From NCBI RefSeq assembly GCF_015160875.1, contig NZ_CP063374.1, positions 744,001 to 808,000 on the forward strand: DNA of 64,000 bases, given 5' to 3'. Positions 35,080 to 41,973 of this stretch are shown here, piece by piece. The position numbers were made by a program, and so were the translations under genes. The DNA is from Streptomyces chromofuscus (GTDB lineage: Bacteria > Actinomycetota > Actinomycetes > Streptomycetales > Streptomycetaceae). The notes beneath the pieces are model-generated. The model made no database searches, had not been told where the DNA came from, and saw only the letters and a list, made by a program, of their open reading frames with translations. Each line of letters opens with the position of its first letter. Within the stretch, counting starts at the first letter, position 1.

Positions 35080-35340
35080 GCTGGGCGGCGACAGCTCCGG
35101 GCAGGCCGCGGCGACGTTCTCCTCCAGGTGGTCGGTGCGGGCGGTGCCGGGACGGGGCCGATCGCCGGTGAGTGGGCGAGCAGCCGGGCGAGGGCTGCCT
35201 GGGCCGGTGTGGCAGCCGGCTGCCCAGCTCGTCCGCCACGCCGGGCGATCGCGGCGTGGCGGACAAGCGTGCCGTGCGCGACCGGCCGCCACGGCAGAAA
35301 CGCGATGCCGGCCGCCTCGCAGCGCGGCGAGGCGCCGACG
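35080..35340 (-). pseudogene. C-terminal remnant of an aldo/keto reductase, 5'-truncated and frameshifted
   Basis: On the minus strand one frame reads CEAAGIAFLPWRPVAHG and ATPAQAALARLLAHSPAIG, the last strands of an aldo/keto reductase; after a missing base near 35150 the adjacent frame reads PGTARTDHLEENVAAACPEL, the family's terminal NADPH-binding helix (G-T-x-x-x-x-H-L-E-E-N). Only the final third of such a protein is present; the remaining upstream space before the next gene (about 100 bp) is too small for the N-terminal barrel. So this is a truncated relic, not a sequencing artefact alone. Limits are approximate. Confidence 0.7.
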
Positions 35341-35438
35341 GAAGGACGCCGGCACGGCGTGAGGGACGCCCCGGCCGCGGGGCGGCGCCGGTCCCGGTGC
35401 GCGGTTCCTGCGCCGCCGGCGCTCACCTCGTCAACTTG

Positions 35439-35885
35439 TCAGCACCTGCGGCGCGTGTCCTTCAGGTGGGCGTTCGCCCAGCACAGCTGGCGCAGGGTGT
35501 CGGGGTGGCACTGGCGTACGAGGTCCAGGAGCCGTTCGTCGGCGGTCGCCTGGGCCGCCTGGGCCACCAGTTCCCAGTCCAGGGAGACCTCCGACGCCCT
35601 GACGTGCACCTCGCGCAGGTCGCGCAGCAGGAGCAGGCCCTCGTCCGGCTCACCGTCCTGGGCGTGCTTTCCGTGCGCGGGCGCGGGGTCCTGGACGAGG
35701 TCGACACCGTAGCGCCCGCCGATGGCGGCCAGTTCGCGCAGATGGCGGCGGGACCAGGCGGCCAGGTCCAGGGCAAGGTGGTGGACGTCGTGCGCGGACC
35801 TGTGGTGGTCCGCCGTGCGCAGCAGGGTGCGTACCAACTCCACCTCGGCGTCGTGCAGTTCGCGAAGTGCCAGGCCGATCTTCAT
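35439..35885 (-). CDS. predicted helical, ferritin-like protein of unknown function
   Basis: 148 residues: LALRELHDAEVELVRTLLRTADHH, DVHHLALDLAAWSRRHLREL, LLLLRDLREVHVRASEVSLDWE, then ARQCHP-like RQCHPDTLRQLCWANAHLK. Predicted almost all helix, with Glu/His positions that could suit a ferritin-like or hemerythrin-like bundle, but no full metal motif can be claimed. Its ATG overlaps the stop of the molybdopterin oxidoreductase remnant (TGATG), so it was the second gene of that operon and has now lost its intact partner. Confidence 0.7.
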   Translation of the reverse strand: MKIGLALRELHDAEVELVRTLLRTADHHRSAHDVHHLALDLAAWSRRHLRELAAIGGRYGVDLVQDPAPAHGKHAQDGEPDEGLLLLRDLREVHVRASEVSLDWELVAQAAQATADERLLDLVRQCHPDTLRQLCWANAHLKDTRRRC

Positions 35886-36681
35886 CAGTGGTCTTCCGTC
35901 CCTTCCCGTCGTACGTCCTCGTCGGCCGCCGCTGCCGCGCCGCCGCGCGTGGGGGGAACGGCCTCGTCGAGCGGCGCGGAGGCCGTGGCCGTCGGGGCCG
36001 GCGCGGGCCGGCCGTCCGCCGGGCCGAGGCGGCGCAGCCCGGCGGCGGCGGGTGCCCGAACAGGGCGATGGCGTCGGCGTGGTCGATGTCGGCGTACGAG
36101 CCGGGCTGGCCGTCGCAGCCGAAGCTCTCCTTCAGCGCGGTGGCCGCCGTGACCGTCCACAGCCGGGTGTTGCCGTCGAGGTGATGGGTGCCGATGCCGC
36201 CGCGGGCGATCGGACCGAGCGTGTAGTACTCCTCCAGGAACAGCTGCCCGGTGGTGCAGAAGCCGATCGCGCCCGGCCCCTGCTCGTCGAGCAGTTCCCG
36301 GGTGCGGGCCACGACGAGGTCGAGCGCGGTGTCCCAGTCGGTCTCCACCAGGCGTCCGTCCCGCCGGACCAGGGACCGGGTCAGCCGGTCCGGCGAGGCG
36401 CTCGCCTCCCAGCCGTACAGGTCCTTGGGGTCCAGCCGGCCCCGGTTGACGCGGTCCTCGGCCCGGCCCCGCACCCCGACGATCCGCCCGTCCCGGACGG
36501 CGATGTCGAGCGCGTCCCCGTTGGAGTGCAGCACCGACGCCGAGCGCACCCAGCGCTCGACGTCCTGCGGCGCGACGCCCTCGGCCAGCCGCGCGTCCAC
36601 GCGCACCGGCCAGTCGCCGCCGCGCCCGTACGGCGTACGGCTGCCCCATGGATCGGCGATCCGGTCCACGCGCCGTCCCAT
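35885..36681 (-). pseudogene. molybdopterin oxidoreductase with most of its middle deleted
   Basis: From ATG 36681 the first ~208 residues are a clean MopB N-terminus: MGRRVDRIADPWGSRTPYGR, VRSASVLHSNGDALDIAV, PKDLYGWEASASPDRLT, FLEEYYTLGPIARGGIGTHH, DHADAIALFGH. Right after this the frame turns to low-complexity Pro/Arg. Another frame, entered at about 36050, reads AAAGLRRLGPADGRPAPAPT, then DEAVPPTRGGAAAAADEDV and stops at 35887, matching the Ala/Pro-rich C-terminal tail of the same family. Full-length relatives are ~750 residues, so roughly 500 codons are lost by an out-of-frame internal deletion. The cofactor-binding core is gone; the gene must be non-functional. Confidence 0.82.
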
Positions 36682-36977
36682 CGTGTTCCCTCACCGCCCG
36701 GCCGGAGCCCTCGACGCCATCTGCCGGTGCCGAGTGCCCAAGCCGGCCCCACCGAACCTCGACGCCACGGCACGCGCCCGCGTCACCGGCCCGAGCGGAG
36801 TCGGGCGGACCACGGCGCACACCGCTGATCACCGGCCCGGGGCGACTCCTCGTCACTGCCCGAGTCGAACCCCACGGACCACACCGCGAACCGTCACGGC
36901 ACGGACGCGCATCGCCGGCCTCGGCCGATCCCCGGAGCCCATGGCCGGCGCGGGCGCCCTCGGGCCGGGACCCGGGC

Positions 36978-37541
36978 TCAGCGGGCCGTCGCCCGCTGTT
37001 CCAGGCGCCGCACTGCCAGTTCGCACCACCGCAGGTTCTCCCGCTCGAAGGCCATCCCCCGCAGCAGCGTGAGATACGGCCCGATCCGCTCGGCCTGCGC
37101 CAAGTACTCGTCCTCCGTACACCCGCCCAGCATCCGCTCCCTGGTCCGCTCGTACCGGGCGAGCTTGGCGGCGGCCCACTCCCCGCGCTGCGCGATCGCC
37201 GCGCGCACGGCCTCGACGTCACCGACGTCCGCACACTGCACCTTGACCATCAGCTCGTCGCGGATCGCGGTCGGCCGGGCGGGCGGCTCGGCGACGTAGG
37301 CCCGTACGGCGGCGAGACCGGCCTCGGTGAGGGAGAACAGCCGCTTGTTGGGCCGGCGCTCCTGCTCGACCACGCGGGCGGCGACGAGGCCGTCGCGCTC
37401 CATGCGTTCCAGCTCGCGGTACAGCTGCTGAGGGGTGGCCGTCCAGAAGTTGGCGACGGAGGCGTCGAACCCCTTCGCGAGGTCGTACCCGGACGCCTCG
37501 CCCTCCAGCAGTGCGGCCATCACCGCGTTGCGCAATGCCAT
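36978..37541 (-). CDS. PadR family transcriptional regulator
   Basis: 187 residues: winged helix MALRNAVMAALLEGEASGYD, FWTATPQQLYRELERMERDG, RLFSLTEAGLAAVRAYV, then the Vir_C-type helical C-terminal half (YERTRERMLGGCTEDEYLAQ) that makes the dimer. No good SD precedes the ATG, so leaderless translation is possible. Divergent from the NTF2-like gene across a 125-bp region containing two matching TCAAC-N2-GTTGA palindromes, one 28 nt from this start. Auto-repression and repression of the neighbour by PadR are therefore likely. Confidence 0.92.
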   Translation of the reverse strand: MALRNAVMAALLEGEASGYDLAKGFDASVANFWTATPQQLYRELERMERDGLVAARVVEQERRPNKRLFSLTEAGLAAVRAYVAEPPARPTAIRDELMVKVQCADVGDVEAVRAAIAQRGEWAAAKLARYERTRERMLGGCTEDEYLAQAERIGPYLTLLRGMAFERENLRWCELAVRRLEQRATAR

Positions 37542-37569
37542 CGCGCCACGTTAGCACCGCGTTGATCAG

Positions 37570-37581
37570 TCAACGAGTTGA
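37570..37581. promoter_or_regulatory. PadR operator 1 (padR side)
   Basis: TCAACGAGTTGA, a TCAAC-N2-GTTGA inverted repeat 28 nt upstream of the PadR ATG. Extends to AGTCAAC...GTTGAGT with 6 of 7 arm bases paired. Confidence 0.7.
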
Positions 37582-37636
37582 GTATCCGGACCCTGGACAG
37601 CCGGACACCACGCCCCGTAGCCTCGCAGCCACCTAT

Positions 37637-37648
37637 TCAACTCGTTGA
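37637..37648. promoter_or_regulatory. PadR operator 2 (NTF2-gene side)
   Basis: TCAACTCGTTGA, the exact reverse complement of operator 1, 18 nt upstream of the NTF2-like ATG. The two sites are 67 bp apart centre to centre. Confidence 0.7.
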
Positions 37649-37666
37649 CTATCAGAGGTGGGCGAG

Positions 37667-38059
37667 ATGCATCCCTTCCGCCAGGCGGTCGAAGCCGCGG
37701 ACCTCGGCGCCGTGGAGGCCCTGCTGGCCGACGACGTCGTCTTCACCAGCCCCGTCGTCTTCAAGCCGTACACCGGCAAGGCCATCACCGCCGCGATCCT
37801 GCGCGCCGTCTTCGAGGTCTTCGAGGACTTCGCCTACGAGCGGGAGATCGGCGCCCCCGACGCCCGCGACCACGCCCTCGTCTTCACCGCGACGGTCGCC
37901 GGCAAGCAGCTCCAGGGCTGCGACTTCCTGCGCATGGACGACGACGGCAGGATCGCGGAACTCATGGTCATGGTCCGCCCGTTGTCGGCCGCGAAGGCCC
38001 TGGCCGAGCAGATGGGCGCCCGCTTCGACGCCGTCGCCCGGGAGGCCGCCGGGACCTGA
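37667..38059 (+). CDS. NTF2-like/SnoaL-like protein
   Basis: 130 residues from ATG 37667 (AGAGGTGG about 7 nt before it; GTG 37658 is in frame but overlaps the SD). MHPFRQAVEAADLGAVEALLADDVVFTSPV is the typical SnoaL/NTF2 opening, followed by FKPYTGKAITAAILRAVFEVFEDF and CDFLRMDDDGRIAELMVMVRP. A cone-shaped alpha+beta barrel used by isomerases, cyclases and binding proteins; no catalytic residues can be assigned. Divergent from PadR with shared operators, so it is likely the regulator's main target and ligand-induced. Confidence 0.88.
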   Translation: MHPFRQAVEAADLGAVEALLADDVVFTSPVVFKPYTGKAITAAILRAVFEVFEDFAYEREIGAPDARDHALVFTATVAGKQLQGCDFLRMDDDGRIAELMVMVRPLSAAKALAEQMGARFDAVAREAAGT

Positions 38060-38082
38060 CCCGGGCACCGACGGCCCGGGTC
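38058..38082. terminator. bidirectional terminator between NTF2-like and zinc-ribbon genes
   Basis: GACCCGGGC (38058-38066) and GCCCGGGTC (38074-38082), a 9-bp perfect stem with a 7-nt loop placed in the 49-bp gap between two converging genes. Confidence 0.65.
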
Positions 38083-38108
38083 GGGGCGTCCGAGGAAGGA
38101 GGTCGCCC

Positions 38109-38399
38109 TCAGGACTGGTACGGCTGCTGCTGCGGCTGCCCGTACGGCATGCCGCCCTGCCCACCCGCCGCCTGCGCCTGCAACTGCTCGGCCTGCTCCT
38201 TGGTCACCCTCTGTTCGGCGCCGCAGAACGTGCACTGGGTCGCGTACTTGGTCGAGAACGGGAACAACGGCACGAAGAACAGCGTGAACTTGGTGACGCG
38301 CTTCCTGAGCGTGTGGGCGGCGGGATTGCCGCACTGGCCGCACAGCAGCGTGAGCACGGCGATCTGGTACAGGTATCCCTTGGTGCCGAAGATGATCAT
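38109..38399 (-). CDS. zinc-ribbon domain-containing protein
   Basis: 96 residues from ATG 38399 (GGGGAGG upstream); the in-frame start at 38474 is less likely. MIIFGTKGYLYQIAVLTLLCGQCGNPAAH gives the first CxxC, and ATQCTFCGAEQRVTKEQAEQL the second, forming a zinc ribbon split by a hydrophobic VTKFTLFFVPLFPFS segment that may dip into the membrane. The C-terminus is Gln/Gly/Tyr-rich. This is a common small actinobacterial family (zinc-ribbon, zf-RING-like), function unknown. Confidence 0.87.
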   Translation of the reverse strand: MIIFGTKGYLYQIAVLTLLCGQCGNPAAHTLRKRVTKFTLFFVPLFPFSTKYATQCTFCGAEQRVTKEQAEQLQAQAAGGQGGMPYGQPQQQPYQS

Positions 38400-38599
38400 G
38401 CGGTCGTTCCTCCCCGGAGCGGCGCCTTTCGGCGGCGAGCGGCGCGGTGCGCTCACGGACACAGCCTCGTACACACCGGCTCACCGGGCCAAACCACGGC
38501 CCGCGGGCCCTCGGGCGACCGCGCCGACGGACACGGTGCGTGATCGGGGGGAACCGGGGAAGTCGGTCCGTACCAGCGACCGTGAGATCGGAGGCCCCC

Positions 38600-38842
38600 A
38601 TGATGATCGCCGGCGTGATAGTCGCCTGCGTCGTGCTCGCCGTCCTCGCCTTTCTCCTCCCCCGCCTGTCCAGGCATCCGCAGAACGGCGCACAGCGCAC
38701 CCTCGGCTTCGGCTCCCGCGCCGGCTCCAAGGCACCGGGGCCCCTGGGCCGGCTCTTCAGCAAGCCGTTCCGGTCCAGTTCCCGAGCGCTCGGCCGCAGC
38801 GGCTCCGCCGGCCGCCGCGCACGAGGGCGGCTGCCGTTCTGA
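38600..38842 (+). CDS. DUF6411 family small membrane protein
   Basis: 80 residues from ATG 38600 with GGAGG 6 nt upstream. One N-terminal TM helix (MMIAGVIVACVVLAVLAFLL) followed by a basic tail: PRLSRHPQNGAQRTLGFGSR, LGRLFSKPFRSSSRALGRSG, ending RRARGRLPF. The Arg/Ser-rich tail with two GR repeats is the mark of DUF6411 in Streptomyces. Likely a cytoplasmic-face membrane peptide; function unknown. Confidence 0.8.
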   Translation: MMIAGVIVACVVLAVLAFLLPRLSRHPQNGAQRTLGFGSRAGSKAPGPLGRLFSKPFRSSSRALGRSGSAGRRARGRLPF

Positions 38843-38951
38843 AATGCCCCGGGCCTGCTGTTAACCCGCGCTCCTCGGGTACTCGCTGCACTGTGAGAGA
38901 TCCGCGCGGCGGGCCCGCGGTCCGCCGTACACGACTCCGAGGAGGTCGGAC

Positions 38952-39416
38952 ATGAGCACGGTCAAGGAAACAGTCGAGGTCGAGGTCCCCGTCCACACCG
39001 CCTACAACCAGTGGACGCAGTTCGAGGAGTTCCCGAACTTCATGGAGGGCGTCGAGGAGGTCAGGCAGGTCGACGACCGGCACAACCACTGGACCACCAA
39101 GATCGGCGGAGTACGTCGCGAGTTCGACACCGAGATCGTCGACCAGCTCCCCGACGAGCGGATCACCTGGCGCACCACTTCGGGTGACACCCGGCAGAGG
39201 GGCTCCGTCCGCTTCCAGCGCGTGGACGACACGCACACCCGCGTGGAACTGGTCATGGACGTCGAACCCTCCGGCGCCGTGGAGAAGGCCGGGGACATGG
39301 CAGGCGTCATCGACCGGCGCGTCAAGGGCGACATGCGGCGCTTCAAGGACTACGTCGAGCACCGCGGGACCGAGACCGGAGGCTGGCGCGGACGCATCAA
39401 GCCCGGACCGTCCTGA
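38952..39416 (+). CDS. SRPBCC family (polyketide cyclase/dehydrase-like) protein
   Basis: 154 residues, ATG preceded by GGAGG. A single START-like domain: VEVPVHTAYNQWTQFEEFPNFMEGV, FDTEIVDQLPDERITWRTTSGD, RVELVMDVEPSGAVEKAGDM, ending with a long helix VIDRRVKGDMRRFKDYVEHR. The FPxFMxxVxxV box places it in the common actinobacterial stress-associated SRPBCC group rather than with polyketide enzymes. It binds a hydrophobic ligand by family; none is known here. Followed by a strong terminator. Confidence 0.9.
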   Translation: MSTVKETVEVEVPVHTAYNQWTQFEEFPNFMEGVEEVRQVDDRHNHWTTKIGGVRREFDTEIVDQLPDERITWRTTSGDTRQRGSVRFQRVDDTHTRVELVMDVEPSGAVEKAGDMAGVIDRRVKGDMRRFKDYVEHRGTETGGWRGRIKPGPS

Positions 39417-39435
39417 GGCGACGACCACCCACCCC

Positions 39436-39464
39436 GACCCCCGTGCGACCCCCGCACGGGGGTC
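39436..39464 (+). terminator. strong hairpin terminator after SRPBCC gene
   Basis: GACCCCCGTGCG (39436-39447) and CGCACGGGGGTC (39453-39464): 12-bp perfect stem with a 5-nt loop, 20 bp after the stop codon, followed by TGCCCTTG. Confidence 0.8.
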
Positions 39465-39585
39465 TGCCCTTGCCCAGGCGCCGCCCCTAGCCGAGGCGTG
39501 ACAGTACGTGATCGCGCCGTGCAACCTTTCGGCCATCCCGACTGTCCTAGCAGATATCACCAACAGCCACACTTTGGGGGACGCA

Positions 39586-40206
39586 ATGACACGAACAGGG
39601 ACAGTGAGAGGGACGGTGTGGATGGCGCTGGCGCTCATGGGCGCCACGTCTGCGGCGGCCGCCCCGGCACAGGCCGCCGCCGGCCAAGCCGCTCCGGCCC
39701 GGACCGCCTCCGTCGCCGCCGCTACGGCGACGGCGTGTCCGACCGGCTGGGGCAGTACGGCCAAGACCCGGACCGCCGGCACGACGGAGCCGGTGACGAA
39801 CATCAGGACCGGCCGCCACGCCTGCTACGACCGGATGGTCGTCGACGTCCCGGGCGCGGGAACCGCCGGACTCGGCTACTCGGTCAGGTACGTCGCCAAG
39901 CTGCGCCAGGACGGATCGGGTCGCCCCATACCGGTCGGCGGCGGAGCCGTCCTGGAGGTAAGGGTGACGGCACCCGCCTACGACCCGGACACCGGCGCGC
40001 CGACGTACCCCGCCCGGGCGGGCCGCCCGCTGCCGGGCGTCGACCTCACCGGGTACCGCACCTTCCGCGACGCCCGCTTCGCCGGCAGCTTCGAGGGCGA
40101 GACGCAGGTCGGACTGGGAGTACGGGCACGGCTGCCCTTCCGGGTACTGGTGCTGACCGACCGCGTCGTCGTGGACGTCGCGCACAACTGGACCGGAGCC
40201 CGCTGA
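39586..40206 (+). CDS. secreted AMIN-like beta-domain protein
   Basis: 206 residues from ATG 39586 (GGGGG upstream), since MTRTGTVRGTVWMALALMGA starts a Sec signal peptide cleaved near AAPAQAAA. The mature part has two Cys (ACPTGWG and HACYDRMVVDVPG) and beta-strand patterns: GYSVRYVAKLRQDGSG, LEVRVTAPAYDPDTG, SFEGETQVGLGVRARLPFRV, ending RVVVDVAHNW. The YDRxVxD and LGVRARLPFRV boxes match the actinobacterial AMIN-like secreted family. Probably extracellular or wall-bound; ligand unknown. Confidence 0.85.
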   Translation: MTRTGTVRGTVWMALALMGATSAAAAPAQAAAGQAAPARTASVAAATATACPTGWGSTAKTRTAGTTEPVTNIRTGRHACYDRMVVDVPGAGTAGLGYSVRYVAKLRQDGSGRPIPVGGGAVLEVRVTAPAYDPDTGAPTYPARAGRPLPGVDLTGYRTFRDARFAGSFEGETQVGLGVRARLPFRVLVLTDRVVVDVAHNWTGAR

Positions 40207-40569
40207 GGTCGGGCCGGACAGCGAACGGACCTGTCAGCCCGTACCGGACTCGCCCGGCTCCAGCAGCCGGGCGAGCGTCGCCGGCGCGGTACGCCTACCC
40301 GTCTCGTCGTCGGCGGCGGGCACGGCGCCGGGAACCCCCTCGTGCACTGCCGGTCGCACCGGGCGTGTCGTACGTGAGCGACACAGGGAACCCGCCGCCT
40401 TCCGGGCGGCGAACTCGGCCTCGACGTACTCGCGCGACGGGGCCGACCGGGTGAACGGTGTGTCATACTCGGCGCGATTCTGCATGGTCCAGTTCGGGGG
40501 ATGTTCGGTGAAGCTGCGCTTGGCGCGCTCCGTCACGGGGGCGCGGGTGTCGTACTGGGGCCGTCCCGG

Positions 40570-41064
40570 ATGAGCGGCACAGCACTCGCCGCGCCGTACC
40601 TCGACACCGACGCCGACCAGCTCTCCTTCGCGCTCGGCCACCCTCCGTACACCGCGCTGGCCGTACGGAACCTGACGGTCGGTGGGCTCGACGTACAGCT
40701 CAGGCTCCTGGGCGCCTCGCACCAGGTCTTCGCGGGACCGGTGGCGGAGACCGTGGCCTGTCTGCCCGGCGTCGAGGGAGGCCTGCCGGACACGGCGGAG
40801 CGTCAGTTCGACGGCTGGGCGTACCACTTCGACGCCCGCGTCCTGCGGTTGTCCGCGGGCGAGTTCGGCGCGCGGGTGGCGAGCATACGCGCGCAGGCCG
40901 AGGCGCACCCCCACGCGCTGTGCGGTATCTTCCCCGGCTCCCCGGACGCGGTGACCGCGCTGACCGTCGAGTCGTGCGACACCGGACCGAGCTGGCGTAC
41001 CTGGCACACGTATCCGCAGAGCCGCGCGATCGTGGCGACGCACACCCGGCTGGAGGTCCGTTGA
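40570..41064 (+). CDS. DUF2617 family protein
   Basis: 164 residues from ATG 40570; a longer in-frame start at 40501 is possible. Core segments YLDTDADQLSFALGHPPYTAL, GLDVQLRLLGASHQVFAG, LSAGEFGARVASIRAQAEAH, CGIFPGSPDAVTALTVE and WRTWHTYPQSRAIVATHTRLEV are the DUF2617 hallmarks. Role unknown. First gene of the block DUF2617-DUF4247-DUF350-aminopropyltransferase, which travels together in Streptomyces. Its TGA overlaps the TTG start of the next gene. Confidence 0.87.
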   Translation: MSGTALAAPYLDTDADQLSFALGHPPYTALAVRNLTVGGLDVQLRLLGASHQVFAGPVAETVACLPGVEGGLPDTAERQFDGWAYHFDARVLRLSAGEFGARVASIRAQAEAHPHALCGIFPGSPDAVTALTVESCDTGPSWRTWHTYPQSRAIVATHTRLEVR

Positions 41065-41459
41065 AGACCGCCCGACGCATCGGCGTCCTGTTCCTCACCA
41101 CGGCGGCGCTCGCCGCCTGCTCCGGTGACTCCGGCGGCAACGCCGTCCCGTCCGGCTGGATACGCCAGGAGTACCGGGCCGGCGGCGGATCCTACCTGGA
41201 CCGGAGCGACCCGGTGACCACGGTCGCGAGCGAGATAGAGAAGCACACCGCGCCCCAGGACCGCACCAGCAGCGGCCGCATGGTCTTCCTCCGCTACCGG
41301 GACGACATCGTCGCGGTCAGCCCCTACCTGGGCGGCAGCCGGATCGAGATCGACGACTACCGCGGCGGCTACCACCGCTGGCGGCCGCATCTGAGCTCGG
41401 TGTGGCCGGATCCCGACAGCGACTCCTTCCGCGGCGGTGGCCCCGGCTCCGGCAAGTGA
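41061..41459 (+). CDS. DUF4247 lipoprotein
   Basis: 132 residues. The start is inferred as TTG 41061, overlapping the DUF2617 stop (TTGA), because GGAGG lies 4 nt before it and no ATG or GTG fits. The N-terminus then reads LKTARRIGVLFLTTAALAAC, a lipoprotein signal with Cys20 as the lipid-bearing residue. The mature part GWIRQEYRAGGGSYLDRSDP, VASEIEKHT and FLRYRDDIVAVSPYLGGSRI matches DUF4247. It ends in a Ser/Gly-rich tail. Anchored outside the membrane; function unknown, but fixed linkage to an aminopropyltransferase suggests a shared process. Confidence 0.85.
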   Translation: MKTARRIGVLFLTTAALAACSGDSGGNAVPSGWIRQEYRAGGGSYLDRSDPVTTVASEIEKHTAPQDRTSSGRMVFLRYRDDIVAVSPYLGGSRIEIDDYRGGYHRWRPHLSSVWPDPDSDSFRGGGPGSGK

Positions 41460-41525
41460 GCCACCGCCGCCCGACGCTTCCCGGCCCACCGAGTACACCC
41501 ATCCGTAGTCCCCGAAAGGCACCCC

Positions 41526-41963
41526 GTGGCAGAGATCTTCGAGTCCGCAGGCACTGCGCTGCTCTACGGCCTGGTCGGCTTCGTGGTGATGGCGGTCGGG
41601 TTCATCGCCCTCGACCTCGTCACCCCCGGCAAGCTGGTCCATGTGGTGTGGACGGAGCGCAACCGGGGCGCGGCCGTCCTGCTCGCCGGCCAGACGATCG
41701 CGATCGGTCTCGTCATCGACCAGTCCATCCGGGCCAGCGAATCCGAACTGGGCCTCGGCTACGGCCTGTTGAGCACCCTGCTGTACGGCCTGGCCGGGGT
41801 CGTGGTGATGACCCTGATCGCGTGCGTCGTGGGACTGCTGACCCCCGGCCGCCTCGGCCACGCCGTGCTCGACGACCAGGACGGCAGGCCCCATCCCGCC
41901 GCCTGGGTGCAGGCGGCCATCTACCTCGGTACGGCCTTCATGGTCGGCGCCGCCGTCTCCTGA
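41526..41963 (+). CDS. DUF350 family membrane protein
   Basis: 145 residues from GTG 41526. Four hydrophobic helices arranged as two related halves: LLYGLVGFVVMAVGFIALDL with VTPGKLVHVVWTERNRGAAV, and LLYGLAGVVVMTLIACVVGL with LTPGRLGHAVLDDQDGRPHP. The internal repeat (T-P-G-x-L-x-H-x-V) is a DUF350 trait. Third gene of the four-gene block, 66 bp after DUF4247 and 10 bp before the aminopropyltransferase. Confidence 0.88.
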   Translation: MAEIFESAGTALLYGLVGFVVMAVGFIALDLVTPGKLVHVVWTERNRGAAVLLAGQTIAIGLVIDQSIRASESELGLGYGLLSTLLYGLAGVVVMTLIACVVGLLTPGRLGHAVLDDQDGRPHPAAWVQAAIYLGTAFMVGAAVS

Positions 41964-41973
41964 ACCCGTCACC

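Noticed and set aside
37570..37648. Transposon terminal inverted repeats
   Set aside because: The mirrored 12-mers flank a divergent promoter only, each is itself palindromic, and no transposase or target duplication is present; operators explain them better.
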